This document shows positions 34,377 through 43,587 of a stretch of 64,000 nt of DNA, one piece after another. This DNA comes from Lysobacter antibioticus. GTDB lineage: Bacteria; Pseudomonadota; Gammaproteobacteria; Xanthomonadales; Xanthomonadaceae. The notes under the pieces are model-generated. The model was given only the letters and a program-made list of their open reading frames with translations. It made no database searches and was not told the DNA's origin. Made by a program: the position numbers and the translations under genes. The stretch is from the NCBI RefSeq assembly GCF_001442535.1, contig NZ_CP013141.1:1814484-1878483 (forward strand). The letters are read 5' to 3'. Numbering within the stretch: position 1 is the first letter of the stretch; each line of letters begins with the position of its first letter.

Positions 34377-37300
34377 CTACAGGTCGAACTCGATGACGGT
34401 GACGTCGTCGGCCTCGCGGCGCAGGCGCGGCGACTGTTGTTCGACGAACGCGGCCATGTCCTTCAAGGCCTGGCGCCCGTACAGTTCGCCGACGTTGGCG
34501 TTGATGCCGTAGCGCTGGCGGATCTCGAAGCCGAGCCGGGTGATGACCAGCGAACTGCCGCCGAGCTCGAAGAACTGGTCGTGGCGACCGACGCGTTCCA
34601 AGCCCAGCAGTTCGCACCAGATCGCGGCGAGCGCGGTCTCGACCTCGCCCTGCGGCGCTTCGAACTCGCGGCGGATCACCGCGTCGTCGCCCGGCGCCGG
34701 CAAGGCCTTGCGGTCGAGCTTGCCGTTCGGGGTCAGCGGCAAGGCCGTCAGGGTCACGAAGGCGCTCGGCAACATGAACTCGGCCAGGCTGCGCGACAGT
34801 TGCTCGCGCAGGCGCGCCGCCGACAGCTCGACGCCCTCTTCCGGCACCACGTAGGCGATCAGGCGCTTGTCGCCGCCCTCGCCTTCGCGCGCCACCACCA
34901 CCGCTTCGCGCACACCTTCGCAAGCCGCGAGCTTGCTCTCGATCTCGCCGAGCTCGATGCGGAAGCCGCGGATCTTGACCTGGAAGTCGTTGCGGCCCAG
35001 GTATTCGATGGTGCCGTCAGCGCGCCAGCGACCGAGGTCACCGGTCTTGTACATCCGAGCGGCTTCGTTAGCGATGAAGGGATCGCGGACAAAACGCTCA
35101 GCGGTCAACTCCGGACGATGCAGATAGCCGCGTGCCACGCCCTCCCCACCGATGTACAGCTCGCCGACCACCCCCACCGGCACCGGCTGCAAATGCGCAT
35201 CGACGATGTAGATACGCGTATTCGCGACCGGCTTGCCGATGTGCGAGGCAAAACCATCCGCGCGGTCCATCGCCACCCAGGTCGAATAGGTCGTAGTCTC
35301 GGTCGGACCGTACAGGTTCGCGACCATCGCCACCTCGGTCTGGGCGAAGATCTGCTCGACCAGGGCACGCTTGAGCGGCTCGCCGGCCAGATTGACCGTG
35401 CGCGTGGTCGCCGGCACCCCGCCGCTCTGCAGCAAGGCGTTGATGCCCGAAGGCACGGTGTTGATCAGACTCAGCGGGCTGCCTGGGTCGGTCGCCAGCA
35501 CATCACGCACGAGCGTTATCTGCGCGCCGATGCTCAGCGGTGCGAACAGCTCGTACACGGCCAGGTCGAAGTTGATCGAGGTCGAGAACAGCGTATTGCT
35601 CAGCTGTTCGGCGCTGAAGTTGGCGTTCGCCCAGGCGATGAAGTTGGCCGCATTCGCGTGCTCGATCGCCACGCCCTTGGGCTGGCCGGTCGAGCCGGAG
35701 GTGTAGATCACGTAGGCCAAGTGGCGCGCGGTCAGGCCATCGACGACCGGGTCGTGCTCGGGCTGATCGGCCAAGTCCGCATCGTCGGCGAACACGACCG
35801 GCACCGCGACCTCGCCTAGCAAGCCCGTCAGCGACTGTTGGCTCAACAGCGCCATCGGCGCGCTGTCGGCGAGCATGTAGGCCAGGCGGTCCGGCGGATA
35901 GTTCGGGTCCAGCGGCACGTAAGCCGCGCCGGCCTTGAGGATGCCGAGCACGCCGGCCACGAGCGACGGACCGCGTTCGAGGCAGATCGCGACGCGGTCG
36001 TCGGCGCGCACGCCGAGCGCGAGCAGGCGATGGGCGATGCGGTTGGCCCGGCGGTTGAGTTCGGCGTAGCTCAGGCGTTCGTCGCCGCAGACCAGTGCGG
36101 TCGCTCCCGGCGTCGCCAGAACCTGCGCCTCGAACGGCTGGTGCAGCAGGCGCTCGCGCGGATAGTCGAAAGCAGTATCGTTAAAGGTTTCGAGCACGTG
36201 CTCGCGCTCATCCGCCGACAATAGCGGCAGGCGGCTGACCGGGGCTTGCGCGTCGGCGACCATGGCTTCGAGCAGGCGGACGAAATAGCCGGCATAGCGT
36301 TCGATGGTCTCGCGCTCGAACAGGTCGGTGGCGTACTCCAGCTCGCCGACGATCTCGGCGCCCGATTCGCTGAGTGCCAGCGACAGGTCGAAGCGGGTGG
36401 TGGCCTGCGCGGTCGCCAGCGGGCTCAAGCTCAGGCCCGGCAGGTTCAGGGTCGCGCCGCCGGGCGTGTTGTCGAGCGACAACATGGCCTGGAACAGCGG
36501 ACTGTGGCTGAGCGTGCGCGCCGGCTGCAGCGCGTCGACGACCTGTTCGAACGGCAGGTCCTGATGGTCGTAGGCGTCGAGCGCGACCGCGCGGACCCGC
36601 GCCAGCAACTGCGCCGCGCTCGGGTCGTCGCGCAGGCTCACGCGCAGGGCCAAGGCGTTGACGAAGAAGCCGATCAGCGGCTCGGTCTGCGGATGCTGGC
36701 GGTTCGCCACCGGCGTGCCGACGACGACCTCGTCCTGTCCGCTCAGACGCGACAACAACGTCGACCAGGCGGCCAACAAGGCCATGAACAAGGTCGCGCC
36801 GTGCCCCTGTGCCCAGGCGCGCAGCGCGGCGCTGAGCGCGGCCGGCAGCACCAGCGGCACGCTGTCACCGGCATAGCTCTGCACCGGCGGACGCGGCCGG
36901 TCGGTCGGCAGCTCCAGCAACACCGGCGCGCCACGCAACTGCGCGCGCCAGAATTCGCCGAGCTCGCGCAGCCGCTCGCCCTGCAATTGCTCGCGTTGCC
37001 AGGCGGCGTAGTCGGCGTACTGGATCGACAAGGGCGGCAGCGGATCGGCCTGGCCCTGGCGCATCGCGGCATACAGCGCGCTGACTTCCTTGACCAACAG
37101 GCCGATCGACCAACCGTCGGAAATGATGTGGTGCTGGGTGAACAGCAGGATGTGTTCGTCCGAGGACAGCAGCAGCAGGCGGCCGCGGATCAGCGGCCCG
37201 GCGGCCAGATCGAACGGCGCCACCGCTTCGGCGGCGCCGTGTTCGGCCGCGGCCAGCGCGCGCGAACCGGGATCGAGATGGCGCAGGTCGTGATCGACCA

Positions 37301-40300
37301 ATTGGAAACCGGTGTCGACGGCGCCGATCGACTGGCGCGGTTCGCCCTGCTGCTCGACGAACACCGTGCGCAGGCTCTCGTGACGGGCGACGACCCGGTC
37401 CAGCGCCGCCTGCAAGGCGCCGCGGTCGAGCTTGCCGCGCACGTGCAGCGCTGCGCACATGTGGTACGCAGCGCCGGCGGCGGCGTCGAGTTGATTGAGG
37501 AACCACAAACGCTGCTGCGGCCACGACAGCGGCAAGGCGCCGTCGCGAGCGACCGGCGCGATCGGCTCGAACGAGGCCACGCGCGGTGCCTCCAGCGCGT
37601 CGGCATGCGCGGCCAGCGCCGACAGGGTCGGACGCGCGAACAGATCGCGCAGGGCGATGTCGACGCCGATCGTCTGACGTATCCGCGACACTGCCTGAAG
37701 GGCCAGCAGCGAATGCCCGCCGAGCTCGAAGAACTGGTCGTGGCGGCCGACGCGTTCCAGGCCCAGCAGCTCGCACCAGATCGCGGCGAGCGTGGTCTCG
37801 ACCTCGCCCTGCGGCGATTCGAACTCGCGGCGGATCACCGCGTCGTCGCCCGGCGCCGGCAAGGCCTTGCGGTCGAGCTTGCCGTTCGGGGTCAGCGGCA
37901 ACGCCGCCAGGGTCACGAAGGCGCTCGGCAGCATGAACTCGGCCAGACTGCGCGACAGTTGCTCGCGCAGGCGCGCCGCCGACAGCTCCACGCCCTCGGC
38001 GGGAACCACGTAAGCGATTAAGCGCTTATCGCCGCCCTCGCCTTCGCGCGCCACCACCACCGCTTCGCGCACGCCTTCGCACGCAGCGAGCTTGCTCTCG
38101 ATCTCGCCGAGCTCGATGCGGAAGCCGCGGATCTTGACCTGGAAGTCGTTGCGGCCCAGGTACTCGATGGTGCCGTCGGCGCGCCAGCGGCCGAGGTCGC
38201 CGGTCTTGTACATCCGAGCGGCTTCGTCCGCGACGAAGGGATCGCGCACGAAACGCTCGGCAGTCAGTTCGGGACGGTGCAGATAGCCGCGGGCCACGCC
38301 TTCGCCGCCGATGTACAGCTCCCCGACCACCCCGACCGGCACCGGCTCGAGATGCGCATCGACGATGTAGATGCGGGTGTTCGCGACCGGCTTGCCGATG
38401 TGCGAGGCAAAACCATCCGCGCGGTCCATCGCAACCCAGGTCGAATAGGTCGTGGTCTCGGTCGGGCCGTACAGGTTCGCAACCATCGCCACGTCGGTCT
38501 GGGCGAAGATCTGCTCGACCAGCGCGCGCTTGAGCGGTTCGCCGGCCAGATTGACCGTGCGCGTGGTCACCGGCACCCCGCCGCTCTGCAGCAAGGCGTT
38601 GATGCCCGAGGGCACGGTGTTGATCAGGCTCAGCGGGCTGTTCGAATCGGTCGCCAGCACATCACGCACGACGGTGATCTGCGCGCCGATGCTCAGCGGT
38701 GCGAACAACTCGTACACCGCCAGGTCGAAGTTGATCGAGGTCGAGAACAGCGTATTGCTCAGCTGCTCGCGGCTGAAGTTGGCGTTCGCCCAGGCGATGA
38801 AATTCGTCGCATTCGCATGTTCGATCGCCACGCCCTTGGGCTGGCCGGTCGAACCGGAGGTGTAGATCACGTAGGCCAGATGGCGCGCGGTCAGGCCATC
38901 GACCTTCGGATCATGCTCGGGCTGATCGGCCAAGTCCGCATCGTCGGCCAACACGACCGGCACCGCGACCTCACCCAGCAAGCCCGTCAGCGACTGTTGG
39001 CTCAACAGCGCCATCGGCGCACTGTCGGCGAGCATGTAGGCCAAACGGTCCGCAGGATAGTTCGGGTCCAGCGGCACGTAGGCCGCGCCGGCCTTGAGGA
39101 TGCCGAGCACCCCGGCCACGAGCGACGGACTGCGTTCGAGGCAGATCGCGACGCGGTCGTCGGCACGCACGCCGAGCGCAAGCAGCCGATGCGCAATGCG
39201 GTTGGCCCAGCGATTGAGTTCGGCATAGCTCAGCCGCTCGCCGCCGCAGACCAGTGCGGTCGCTCCCGGCGTCGCCCGAACCTGCGTCTCGAACGGCTGA
39301 TGCAGCAGACGCTCGCGCGGGTAATCGAAAGCAGTGTCGTTGAAGGCTTCCAGCACCTGCTCGCGCTCGGCCGCCGACAGCAGCGGCAGGCGGCTGACCG
39401 GGCACTGGGCGTCGGCGATCATGCCGTCGAGCAGCACTTCGAAGCATTGCGCATAGCGCGCGACCGTGGCCTGATCGAACAGATCGGTGTCGTAGACGAA
39501 ATCGCAACGCAAGCCGTCGTCGAACTCCATCGCCTGCAAGGCCAGGCCGATGCGGTCGCTGCCGAGGCGTTGCGGCAGCGGGAACGGCCGCAGGCCGATC
39601 TCGCCCCAATGCGCCACCGGCGCGGCGGACTCGTCGGCCTTCCACAGCGCCGCGAGATCCTTGCTGCGGCGCGCGTTCTGGAACACGAACACGCTCTGGA
39701 ACAGCGGATGCTCGCCGCGCTCCTGGCCGGCGTGCAGGCGGTCGACCAGGCGGGAGAACGGATAGTCCTGCTGCGCCATGCCCTTGAGCGCGGCATTGCG
39801 GGCCAGACGCAGCACGTCGGCGACGGTCTGGCGTTCGGCGAAGCCAGCGCGCAACGCGACCATGTTGACGAAGTCGCCGACCACGCCGTCCCACTGCGGA
39901 CGGCTGCGGCCCGGCATCGGCGAGCCGACGACGACGTCGTCCTGGCCGCTGAGGCGGTGCAACAGAATCTGGTAAGCGGCCAACAACGTGGTGAACAGCG
40001 TTCCAGCCTGGCGCGTAGCCAGAGCGGTCAGCGCCTGGGACGTCGTCGCCGACAGCGACAGCGAAACCACCGCCTGCGCCCCGCTCGGCCGCGCCGGGCG
40101 CGGACGGTCGCTCGGCAGGTCCAACACAGGTGCGGGCGTGGCGAAGCGATCCTGCCAATAGCCGAACTGGCGCTCGGCCTCGGCGCTGCCGAGCCAGTCG
40201 CGCTGCCAGGCGACGTAATCGCGATAGCTGGCGGCGGCCGCGCTCGGTTCGGCCTCGGTCGTGGTGCCGGACAGCAGCGCGCCGAACTCTTCGAGCAGGC

Positions 40301-40787
40301 GCCAATACGACCAACCGTCGCAGATCAAATGATCGAAGGCCAGCACGAACACCGATTCGCGCGCATCGCGCACATCACGCACATACAGGGCGGCCCGCAC
40401 CAGCGGCGCGCGCTCGTCGTCGAACGTTGCCAGCGCATCGGCGCCGACCCTCGCCTTCAACTCGTCCTCGTCGAGGCCGGCGGCATCGACGATCGACAGC
40501 GGCACCTGCGCGTCGAGCGCGATGCATTGCTCGGGCTCGCGGCCGTCGAGGCAACGTACTCGCGCGCGCAGCATCGGATGGCGCGCAGCCAGGGTCTCGA
40601 GCGCGCGCGCGATCGCCGACGGCTCGATCCGTCCCTGCAAGGCCACGGCGAACACGTTGTTGTGGTTGCCGCGCCCGGCCGGGTCGAAACGGTACAGGAA
40701 CCACCGTCCCTGCTGCGCAGCGGACAGCGGAAACCAGGCGTCCATGTCCTCGTTTCGCTCCATCTCGATGGCCCTTTCCAAATTCAT
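34377..40787 (-). CDS. NRPS subunit 1: starter C-A(Ala-like)-PCP-C-A(Ala-like)-PCP
   Basis: First synthetase of the assembly line, 2136 residues, two modules. The ATG at 40787 has AGGA 8 nt upstream; a second ATG at 40763 with AAGGG is also possible. There is no adenylation domain before the first condensation domain (FDHLICDGWS near 152), so this C domain should join the fatty acyl group from the discrete carrier protein to residue 1. The second C domain is LCL-type (HHIISDGW near 1220). Both A domains give the same code, DLYNNALTYK, one residue from DLFNNALTYK, which I recall as an alanine code; the assignment is tentative. Carrier domains have GGHSLL near 1025 and GGSSLV near 2077. The C-terminus ends VTVIEFDL, a short hydrophobic-acidic motif fitting the TubC-like domain of subunit 2. 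Its A-PCP units are near-duplicates. Confidence 0.95.
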   Translation of the reverse strand: MNLERAIEMERNEDMDAWFPLSAAQQGRWFLYRFDPAGRGNHNNVFAVALQGRIEPSAIARALETLAARHPMLRARVRCLDGREPEQCIALDAQVPLSIVDAAGLDEDELKARVGADALATFDDERAPLVRAALYVRDVRDARESVFVLAFDHLICDGWSYWRLLEEFGALLSGTTTEAEPSAAAASYRDYVAWQRDWLGSAEAERQFGYWQDRFATPAPVLDLPSDRPRPARPSGAQAVVSLSLSATTSQALTALATRQAGTLFTTLLAAYQILLHRLSGQDDVVVGSPMPGRSRPQWDGVVGDFVNMVALRAGFAERQTVADVLRLARNAALKGMAQQDYPFSRLVDRLHAGQERGEHPLFQSVFVFQNARRSKDLAALWKADESAAPVAHWGEIGLRPFPLPQRLGSDRIGLALQAMEFDDGLRCDFVYDTDLFDQATVARYAQCFEVLLDGMIADAQCPVSRLPLLSAAEREQVLEAFNDTAFDYPRERLLHQPFETQVRATPGATALVCGGERLSYAELNRWANRIAHRLLALGVRADDRVAICLERSPSLVAGVLGILKAGAAYVPLDPNYPADRLAYMLADSAPMALLSQQSLTGLLGEVAVPVVLADDADLADQPEHDPKVDGLTARHLAYVIYTSGSTGQPKGVAIEHANATNFIAWANANFSREQLSNTLFSTSINFDLAVYELFAPLSIGAQITVVRDVLATDSNSPLSLINTVPSGINALLQSGGVPVTTRTVNLAGEPLKRALVEQIFAQTDVAMVANLYGPTETTTYSTWVAMDRADGFASHIGKPVANTRIYIVDAHLEPVPVGVVGELYIGGEGVARGYLHRPELTAERFVRDPFVADEAARMYKTGDLGRWRADGTIEYLGRNDFQVKIRGFRIELGEIESKLAACEGVREAVVVAREGEGGDKRLIAYVVPAEGVELSAARLREQLSRSLAEFMLPSAFVTLAALPLTPNGKLDRKALPAPGDDAVIRREFESPQGEVETTLAAIWCELLGLERVGRHDQFFELGGHSLLALQAVSRIRQTIGVDIALRDLFARPTLSALAAHADALEAPRVASFEPIAPVARDGALPLSWPQQRLWFLNQLDAAAGAAYHMCAALHVRGKLDRGALQAALDRVVARHESLRTVFVEQQGEPRQSIGAVDTGFQLVDHDLRHLDPGSRALAAAEHGAAEAVAPFDLAAGPLIRGRLLLLSSDEHILLFTQHHIISDGWSIGLLVKEVSALYAAMRQGQADPLPPLSIQYADYAAWQREQLQGERLRELGEFWRAQLRGAPVLLELPTDRPRPPVQSYAGDSVPLVLPAALSAALRAWAQGHGATLFMALLAAWSTLLSRLSGQDEVVVGTPVANRQHPQTEPLIGFFVNALALRVSLRDDPSAAQLLARVRAVALDAYDHQDLPFEQVVDALQPARTLSHSPLFQAMLSLDNTPGGATLNLPGLSLSPLATAQATTRFDLSLALSESGAEIVGELEYATDLFERETIERYAGYFVRLLEAMVADAQAPVSRLPLLSADEREHVLETFNDTAFDYPRERLLHQPFEAQVLATPGATALVCGDERLSYAELNRRANRIAHRLLALGVRADDRVAICLERGPSLVAGVLGILKAGAAYVPLDPNYPPDRLAYMLADSAPMALLSQQSLTGLLGEVAVPVVFADDADLADQPEHDPVVDGLTARHLAYVIYTSGSTGQPKGVAIEHANAANFIAWANANFSAEQLSNTLFSTSINFDLAVYELFAPLSIGAQITLVRDVLATDPGSPLSLINTVPSGINALLQSGGVPATTRTVNLAGEPLKRALVEQIFAQTEVAMVANLYGPTETTTYSTWVAMDRADGFASHIGKPVANTRIYIVDAHLQPVPVGVVGELYIGGEGVARGYLHRPELTAERFVRDPFIANEAARMYKTGDLGRWRADGTIEYLGRNDFQVKIRGFRIELGEIESKLAACEGVREAVVVAREGEGGDKRLIAYVVPEEGVELSAARLREQLSRSLAEFMLPSAFVTLTALPLTPNGKLDRKALPAPGDDAVIRREFEAPQGEVETALAAIWCELLGLERVGRHDQFFELGGSSLVITRLGFEIRQRYGINANVGELYGRQALKDMAAFVEQQSPRLRREADDVTVIEFDL
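34561..36210 (-). repeat. A-PCP repeat unit, copy in module 2
   Basis: Near-identical to the module 1 unit at a constant offset of 3,159 nt. It covers the A domain with code DLYNNALTYK and the beginning of the carrier domain; the following carrier residues diverge (GGSS here, GGHS in module 1). Confidence 0.85.
37720..39369 (-). repeat. A-PCP repeat unit, copy in module 1
   Basis: Partner of the module 2 copy. The two A domains share the same specificity code and differ only at scattered residues, for instance around the stretch after the A3 motif (SREQLSNT versus SAEQLSNT). Confidence 0.85.
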
Positions 40788-40857
40788 CTATCGCGTCCTG
40801 TCGATTCGCGTCCTGCCAAAGCCGGTCTCGCGACCGGCGGTCCTGTGTCGCTACGCG

Positions 40858-41979
40858 TCAGTCCTGGCGCGTCCAGTGCGCCGCTGCCGCGACCACGTCG
40901 CTGAGCACGCCGGCGGCGGTGATCTCCACGCCCGCCCCCGGGCCGCTGACGCACAAAGGCATGCGGTCCTGCAGTTCGGTGCGGATCGAGATCAGGTTCT
41001 GACCCGGTTCGAGCTGGGCGAACGACGAGTGCGCCGGCACCCGGCGCAGGTTGATGCGCCCGCCTTCGCGGCTGGCCTCGGCCAGCACCACCCAGCGCTC
41101 GCCCTGCTCCAGGGCGTTGGCGATGCGGGCTTTCCACCCGGCGTCGGCGACCTGCAGGGCCGGGATCAGATCGTCGGAGGCGATGTCGAGGTCGGCGAAG
41201 GGCTCGATCACCAGGTCTTCGAGCTCCATCGCGAAACCGGCTTCGCGCGCCAGCACCAGCAGCTTGCGGCTGAGATCGATCGCGCGCAGGTCTTCCATCG
41301 GGTCGGGCTCGGTGTAGCCGAGCGCGCGCGCTTCGGCCACCGCGGCCGAGAACAGACACCCCTCGTGCATGCGGTGCAGGATGTAGCTCAGCGAGCCCGA
41401 CAACACGCCCTGCACCGAGATCACCCGTTCGCCGCGCAGGCGCAAATCGCGCAGCGGGCCGAGCAAGGGAATCGCCGAGCCGACCGTGGTCTCGTAGCGG
41501 TACGGCACGCCGCGTTCGCGTGCGGCGTGCTGCAGATCGCGATAGCTCGACAGGCTGCGCGCGTTGGCGCGCTTGTTGGCTGCGACGATGCCCATGCCGC
41601 CCATCAACAAGCGCGGGTAGAAATCGGCGATCTCGTCGCTGGCGGTGCAGTCGACCACCAGGGTGCGCACGCCGCCGTGGCGGCCGACGTGCGACATCAG
41701 CCGTTCGACATCGTCGGCGCCGCGCTCGGGCATGTGCTCGTCGATCGACTCCGGGACGATGCCGTGGGTGTCGAAGGCGAAGCCGCGGCGGTCGAAACCG
41801 GCGAGCAGGCGCAGATCGAGATTGGCTTCCGACAACAAGGCCGGCTGGCGATTGCCGAGCTGGCGCCGGAAGGCGCTGCCGACCTTGCCGCGGGCGCCGA
41901 TCAGCACCAGGTCGACGCGGTGAGCGTCGACCACGCTGTTGCGGGCCTGGATACGTACGGGCGAGTAATCAGCCAGCAT
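40858..41979 (-). CDS. Homoserine dehydrogenase (monofunctional, ThrA C-terminal type)
   Basis: A 373-residue NAD(P)-dependent dehydrogenase that should reduce aspartate semialdehyde to homoserine. It shows a nucleotide-binding segment (DLVLIGARGKVGSAF), the NKRAN segment, GVLSGSLSYIL, and the family signature around GYTEPDPMEDLRAIDLSRK with the conserved Asp and Lys. It resembles the C-terminal half of ThrA and has neither an aspartokinase domain nor an ACT regulatory domain. The ATG at 41979 has a strong GGAGGT 8 nt upstream and overlaps the metX-like stop by 11 nt, so the two are co-translated. The first NRPS gene follows after 70 bp. In this setting it may supply homoserine to the lipopeptide; it could equally be the ordinary threonine/methionine enzyme beside which the cluster formed. 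Confidence 0.88.
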   Translation of the reverse strand: MLADYSPVRIQARNSVVDAHRVDLVLIGARGKVGSAFRRQLGNRQPALLSEANLDLRLLAGFDRRGFAFDTHGIVPESIDEHMPERGADDVERLMSHVGRHGGVRTLVVDCTASDEIADFYPRLLMGGMGIVAANKRANARSLSSYRDLQHAARERGVPYRYETTVGSAIPLLGPLRDLRLRGERVISVQGVLSGSLSYILHRMHEGCLFSAAVAEARALGYTEPDPMEDLRAIDLSRKLLVLAREAGFAMELEDLVIEPFADLDIASDDLIPALQVADAGWKARIANALEQGERWVVLAEASREGGRINLRRVPAHSSFAQLEPGQNLISIRTELQDRMPLCVSGPGAGVEITAAGVLSDVVAAAAHWTRQD

Positions 41980-43099
41980 AAGTTGCGACCTCCGCTGCGT
42001 TGATGAAGCGGGCGCCGTGGCCCGGTGTTGCGGCGACGCCGCGGAATTGGGCGATGCTGCGTTCCATCGCCGCGGCATCGATGAGGAAACCGTCGTGGCC
42101 GTGGCGCGAGTTGATTTCGAGGAAGTGCGCGCCGGGAATCGATTCGCACAGCAGTTCCTGCTCGGCCGGCGGATACAGGCCGTCGCTGGAAATGGCCACG
42201 ATCAGGGCCGGCTGGCGGATGCTGGACAGGGCGGCGTCGACGCCGCCGCGGCCGTGACCGACGTCGTGCTGATCCATCGCATCGATCAGCGCCAGATAGC
42301 AATTGGCGTCAAATCGACGGACGAAATTCTCGGCATGATGCTGCATCCAGCCGCGCACGGCGAAATCGTCGGGAAGCTTGGCGTGAACATCGAACACCGA
42401 GGCGCCGTTGGCGCGCCCGTAGCGGTCGTCGAGCGAGGCCGGGCTGCGATAAGTCGCCATGGCGATCGCGCGGGCGGCGCCGAGGCCGGCATGCGGCGCG
42501 TCCTCGCGCGGGTAGTCGCCGCCGCGGAACTTCGGATCGGCACGCAGGGACAGGCGCTGCGCCTCGCTCCAGCTGATGCACCAGGCCGAGTGGCGCGCGC
42601 TCGCGGCGATCACCGCGATCGATTCGACTCGCTGCGGATCGAGCAAGGCCCACTCCAGGGTCTGCAGACCGCCCATCGAACCGCCGATTACCAACTTGAT
42701 GCGGCGGATACCGAGCGCATCGGCCAAGGCCATCTGCGCACGGACCTGGTCGCGAATGGTCAGCTTGGGAAAGCGCGTGCCCCAGTGGCCGCCGTCGGGA
42801 TGCGGCGAGGCCGGCCCGGTGCTGCCGTAGCAACTGCCGAGCGCATTGCTGCAGACGATGAAATCGCGTTGCGGGTCGATCGCCTTGCCGGCGCCGAACA
42901 ACGGCTCCCACCATTCGGCGGCGTCGGCCGAACCGGTCAGGGCGTGGCAGACGATGACGGCGTTGTCGCCGGCTGCGGACAGCTGGCCCCAGGTGCGATA
43001 CCCCAGGGTGTAGCCGGGCAGGTGCTGCCCGAGTTCGAGCGCGAGCGGCGCGGCGCTATGCCAGTGGCGAGTCGCGGGCGATACCGGAAATTCGCTCAT
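41969..43099 (-). CDS. MetX-family O-acyltransferase (homoserine or serine)
   Basis: A 376-residue alpha/beta-hydrolase-fold acyltransferase. The nucleophile elbow is GGSMGG, and the catalytic histidine lies in HGHDGFL near the C-terminus; CHALTGS and the SARHSAW segment are also characteristic. MetX enzymes acylate the hydroxyl of homoserine for methionine synthesis, but members in Xanthomonadaceae have been reported to act instead as serine O-succinyltransferases, so the substrate cannot be fixed from sequence. I use the ATG at 43099, with AAGGA 9 nt upstream; the frame stays open further upstream, but that part is arginine-rich and unlike the family. It lies 104 bp after the carrier protein and overlaps the homoserine dehydrogenase. 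No sulfhydrylase or cystathionine synthase gene is present beside it. Confidence 0.85.
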   Translation of the reverse strand: MSEFPVSPATRHWHSAAPLALELGQHLPGYTLGYRTWGQLSAAGDNAVIVCHALTGSADAAEWWEPLFGAGKAIDPQRDFIVCSNALGSCYGSTGPASPHPDGGHWGTRFPKLTIRDQVRAQMALADALGIRRIKLVIGGSMGGLQTLEWALLDPQRVESIAVIAASARHSAWCISWSEAQRLSLRADPKFRGGDYPREDAPHAGLGAARAIAMATYRSPASLDDRYGRANGASVFDVHAKLPDDFAVRGWMQHHAENFVRRFDANCYLALIDAMDQHDVGHGRGGVDAALSSIRQPALIVAISSDGLYPPAEQELLCESIPGAHFLEINSRHGHDGFLIDAAAMERSIAQFRGVAATPGHGARFINAAEVATYAG

Positions 43100-43203
43100 G
43101 TCGCTGATTCCTTTCGTGACGCGTTGAGCAGGCCGCTCGGTTCCGGATCGCGGAACCGTCCATGACCAGCCTGCGGAGGGTTTGGTTCGCCGGGTCGGTT
43201 GCT

Positions 43204-43467
43204 TCAACCCGGGCCGGCGGGCGCCGCATCGATCTCGCCGAAACGCTCGTCGAGAAAACGCGCGAGCTGGCGCACGCTGGGATGATCGAACAGCCATTCC
43301 AGTTCGACTTCGCTGCCCAGCAGATCTTCCAACTTGCGCGTCAGGCGCAGTCCCAACAGAGAATCCACGCCGAGTTCGGCGAAGGACTCGGTCGCCGACA
43401 ACTGCGAACGGTCCACCTCCAGAACTTCGGCCATCGCATCGATCAACCACGGTTCACGCTTGCTCAT
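43204..43467 (-). CDS. Discrete acyl carrier protein
   Basis: An 87-residue acidic carrier protein. The phosphopantetheine serine is in LGVDSLLGLRL, preceded by ESFAELG and followed by a helix typical of the family (LFDHPSVRQLARFLDERF). The ATG at 43467 gives a normal-length carrier protein and has a purine-rich GGGGGTAGGG stretch upstream; an in-frame ATG at 43521 would add an arginine-rich leader that carrier proteins lack. It lies 120 bp downstream of the fatty acyl-AMP ligase, the usual partnership in which the ligase transfers an activated fatty acid to the carrier. The acyl group would then be passed to the starter condensation domain of NRPS subunit 1. Confidence 0.9.
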   Translation of the reverse strand: MSKREPWLIDAMAEVLEVDRSQLSATESFAELGVDSLLGLRLTRKLEDLLGSEVELEWLFDHPSVRQLARFLDERFGEIDAAPAGPG

Positions 43468-43587
43468 TGCCCTACCCCCAACTGCTCCATGTCTTCCGCT
43501 CCACGAGGACCGGCGCTGCATTCACTGGCGCTACGTTTCTTGTTATCGCGGACGCGGTCCGCGTGGCCCTGCGTCGGGGCCGATCGG

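Noticed and set aside
34309..34923. N-terminal extension of the CmlA-like protein
   Set aside because: It overlaps the end of NRPS subunit 1 out of frame and is Arg-rich. With the ATG at 34308 the protein has the family length.
43100..43450. Long N-terminal extension of the MetX-like protein
   Set aside because: The added residues are Arg/Gly-rich, overlap the carrier protein gene, and are absent from the family; the ATG at 43099 has a good ribosome site.
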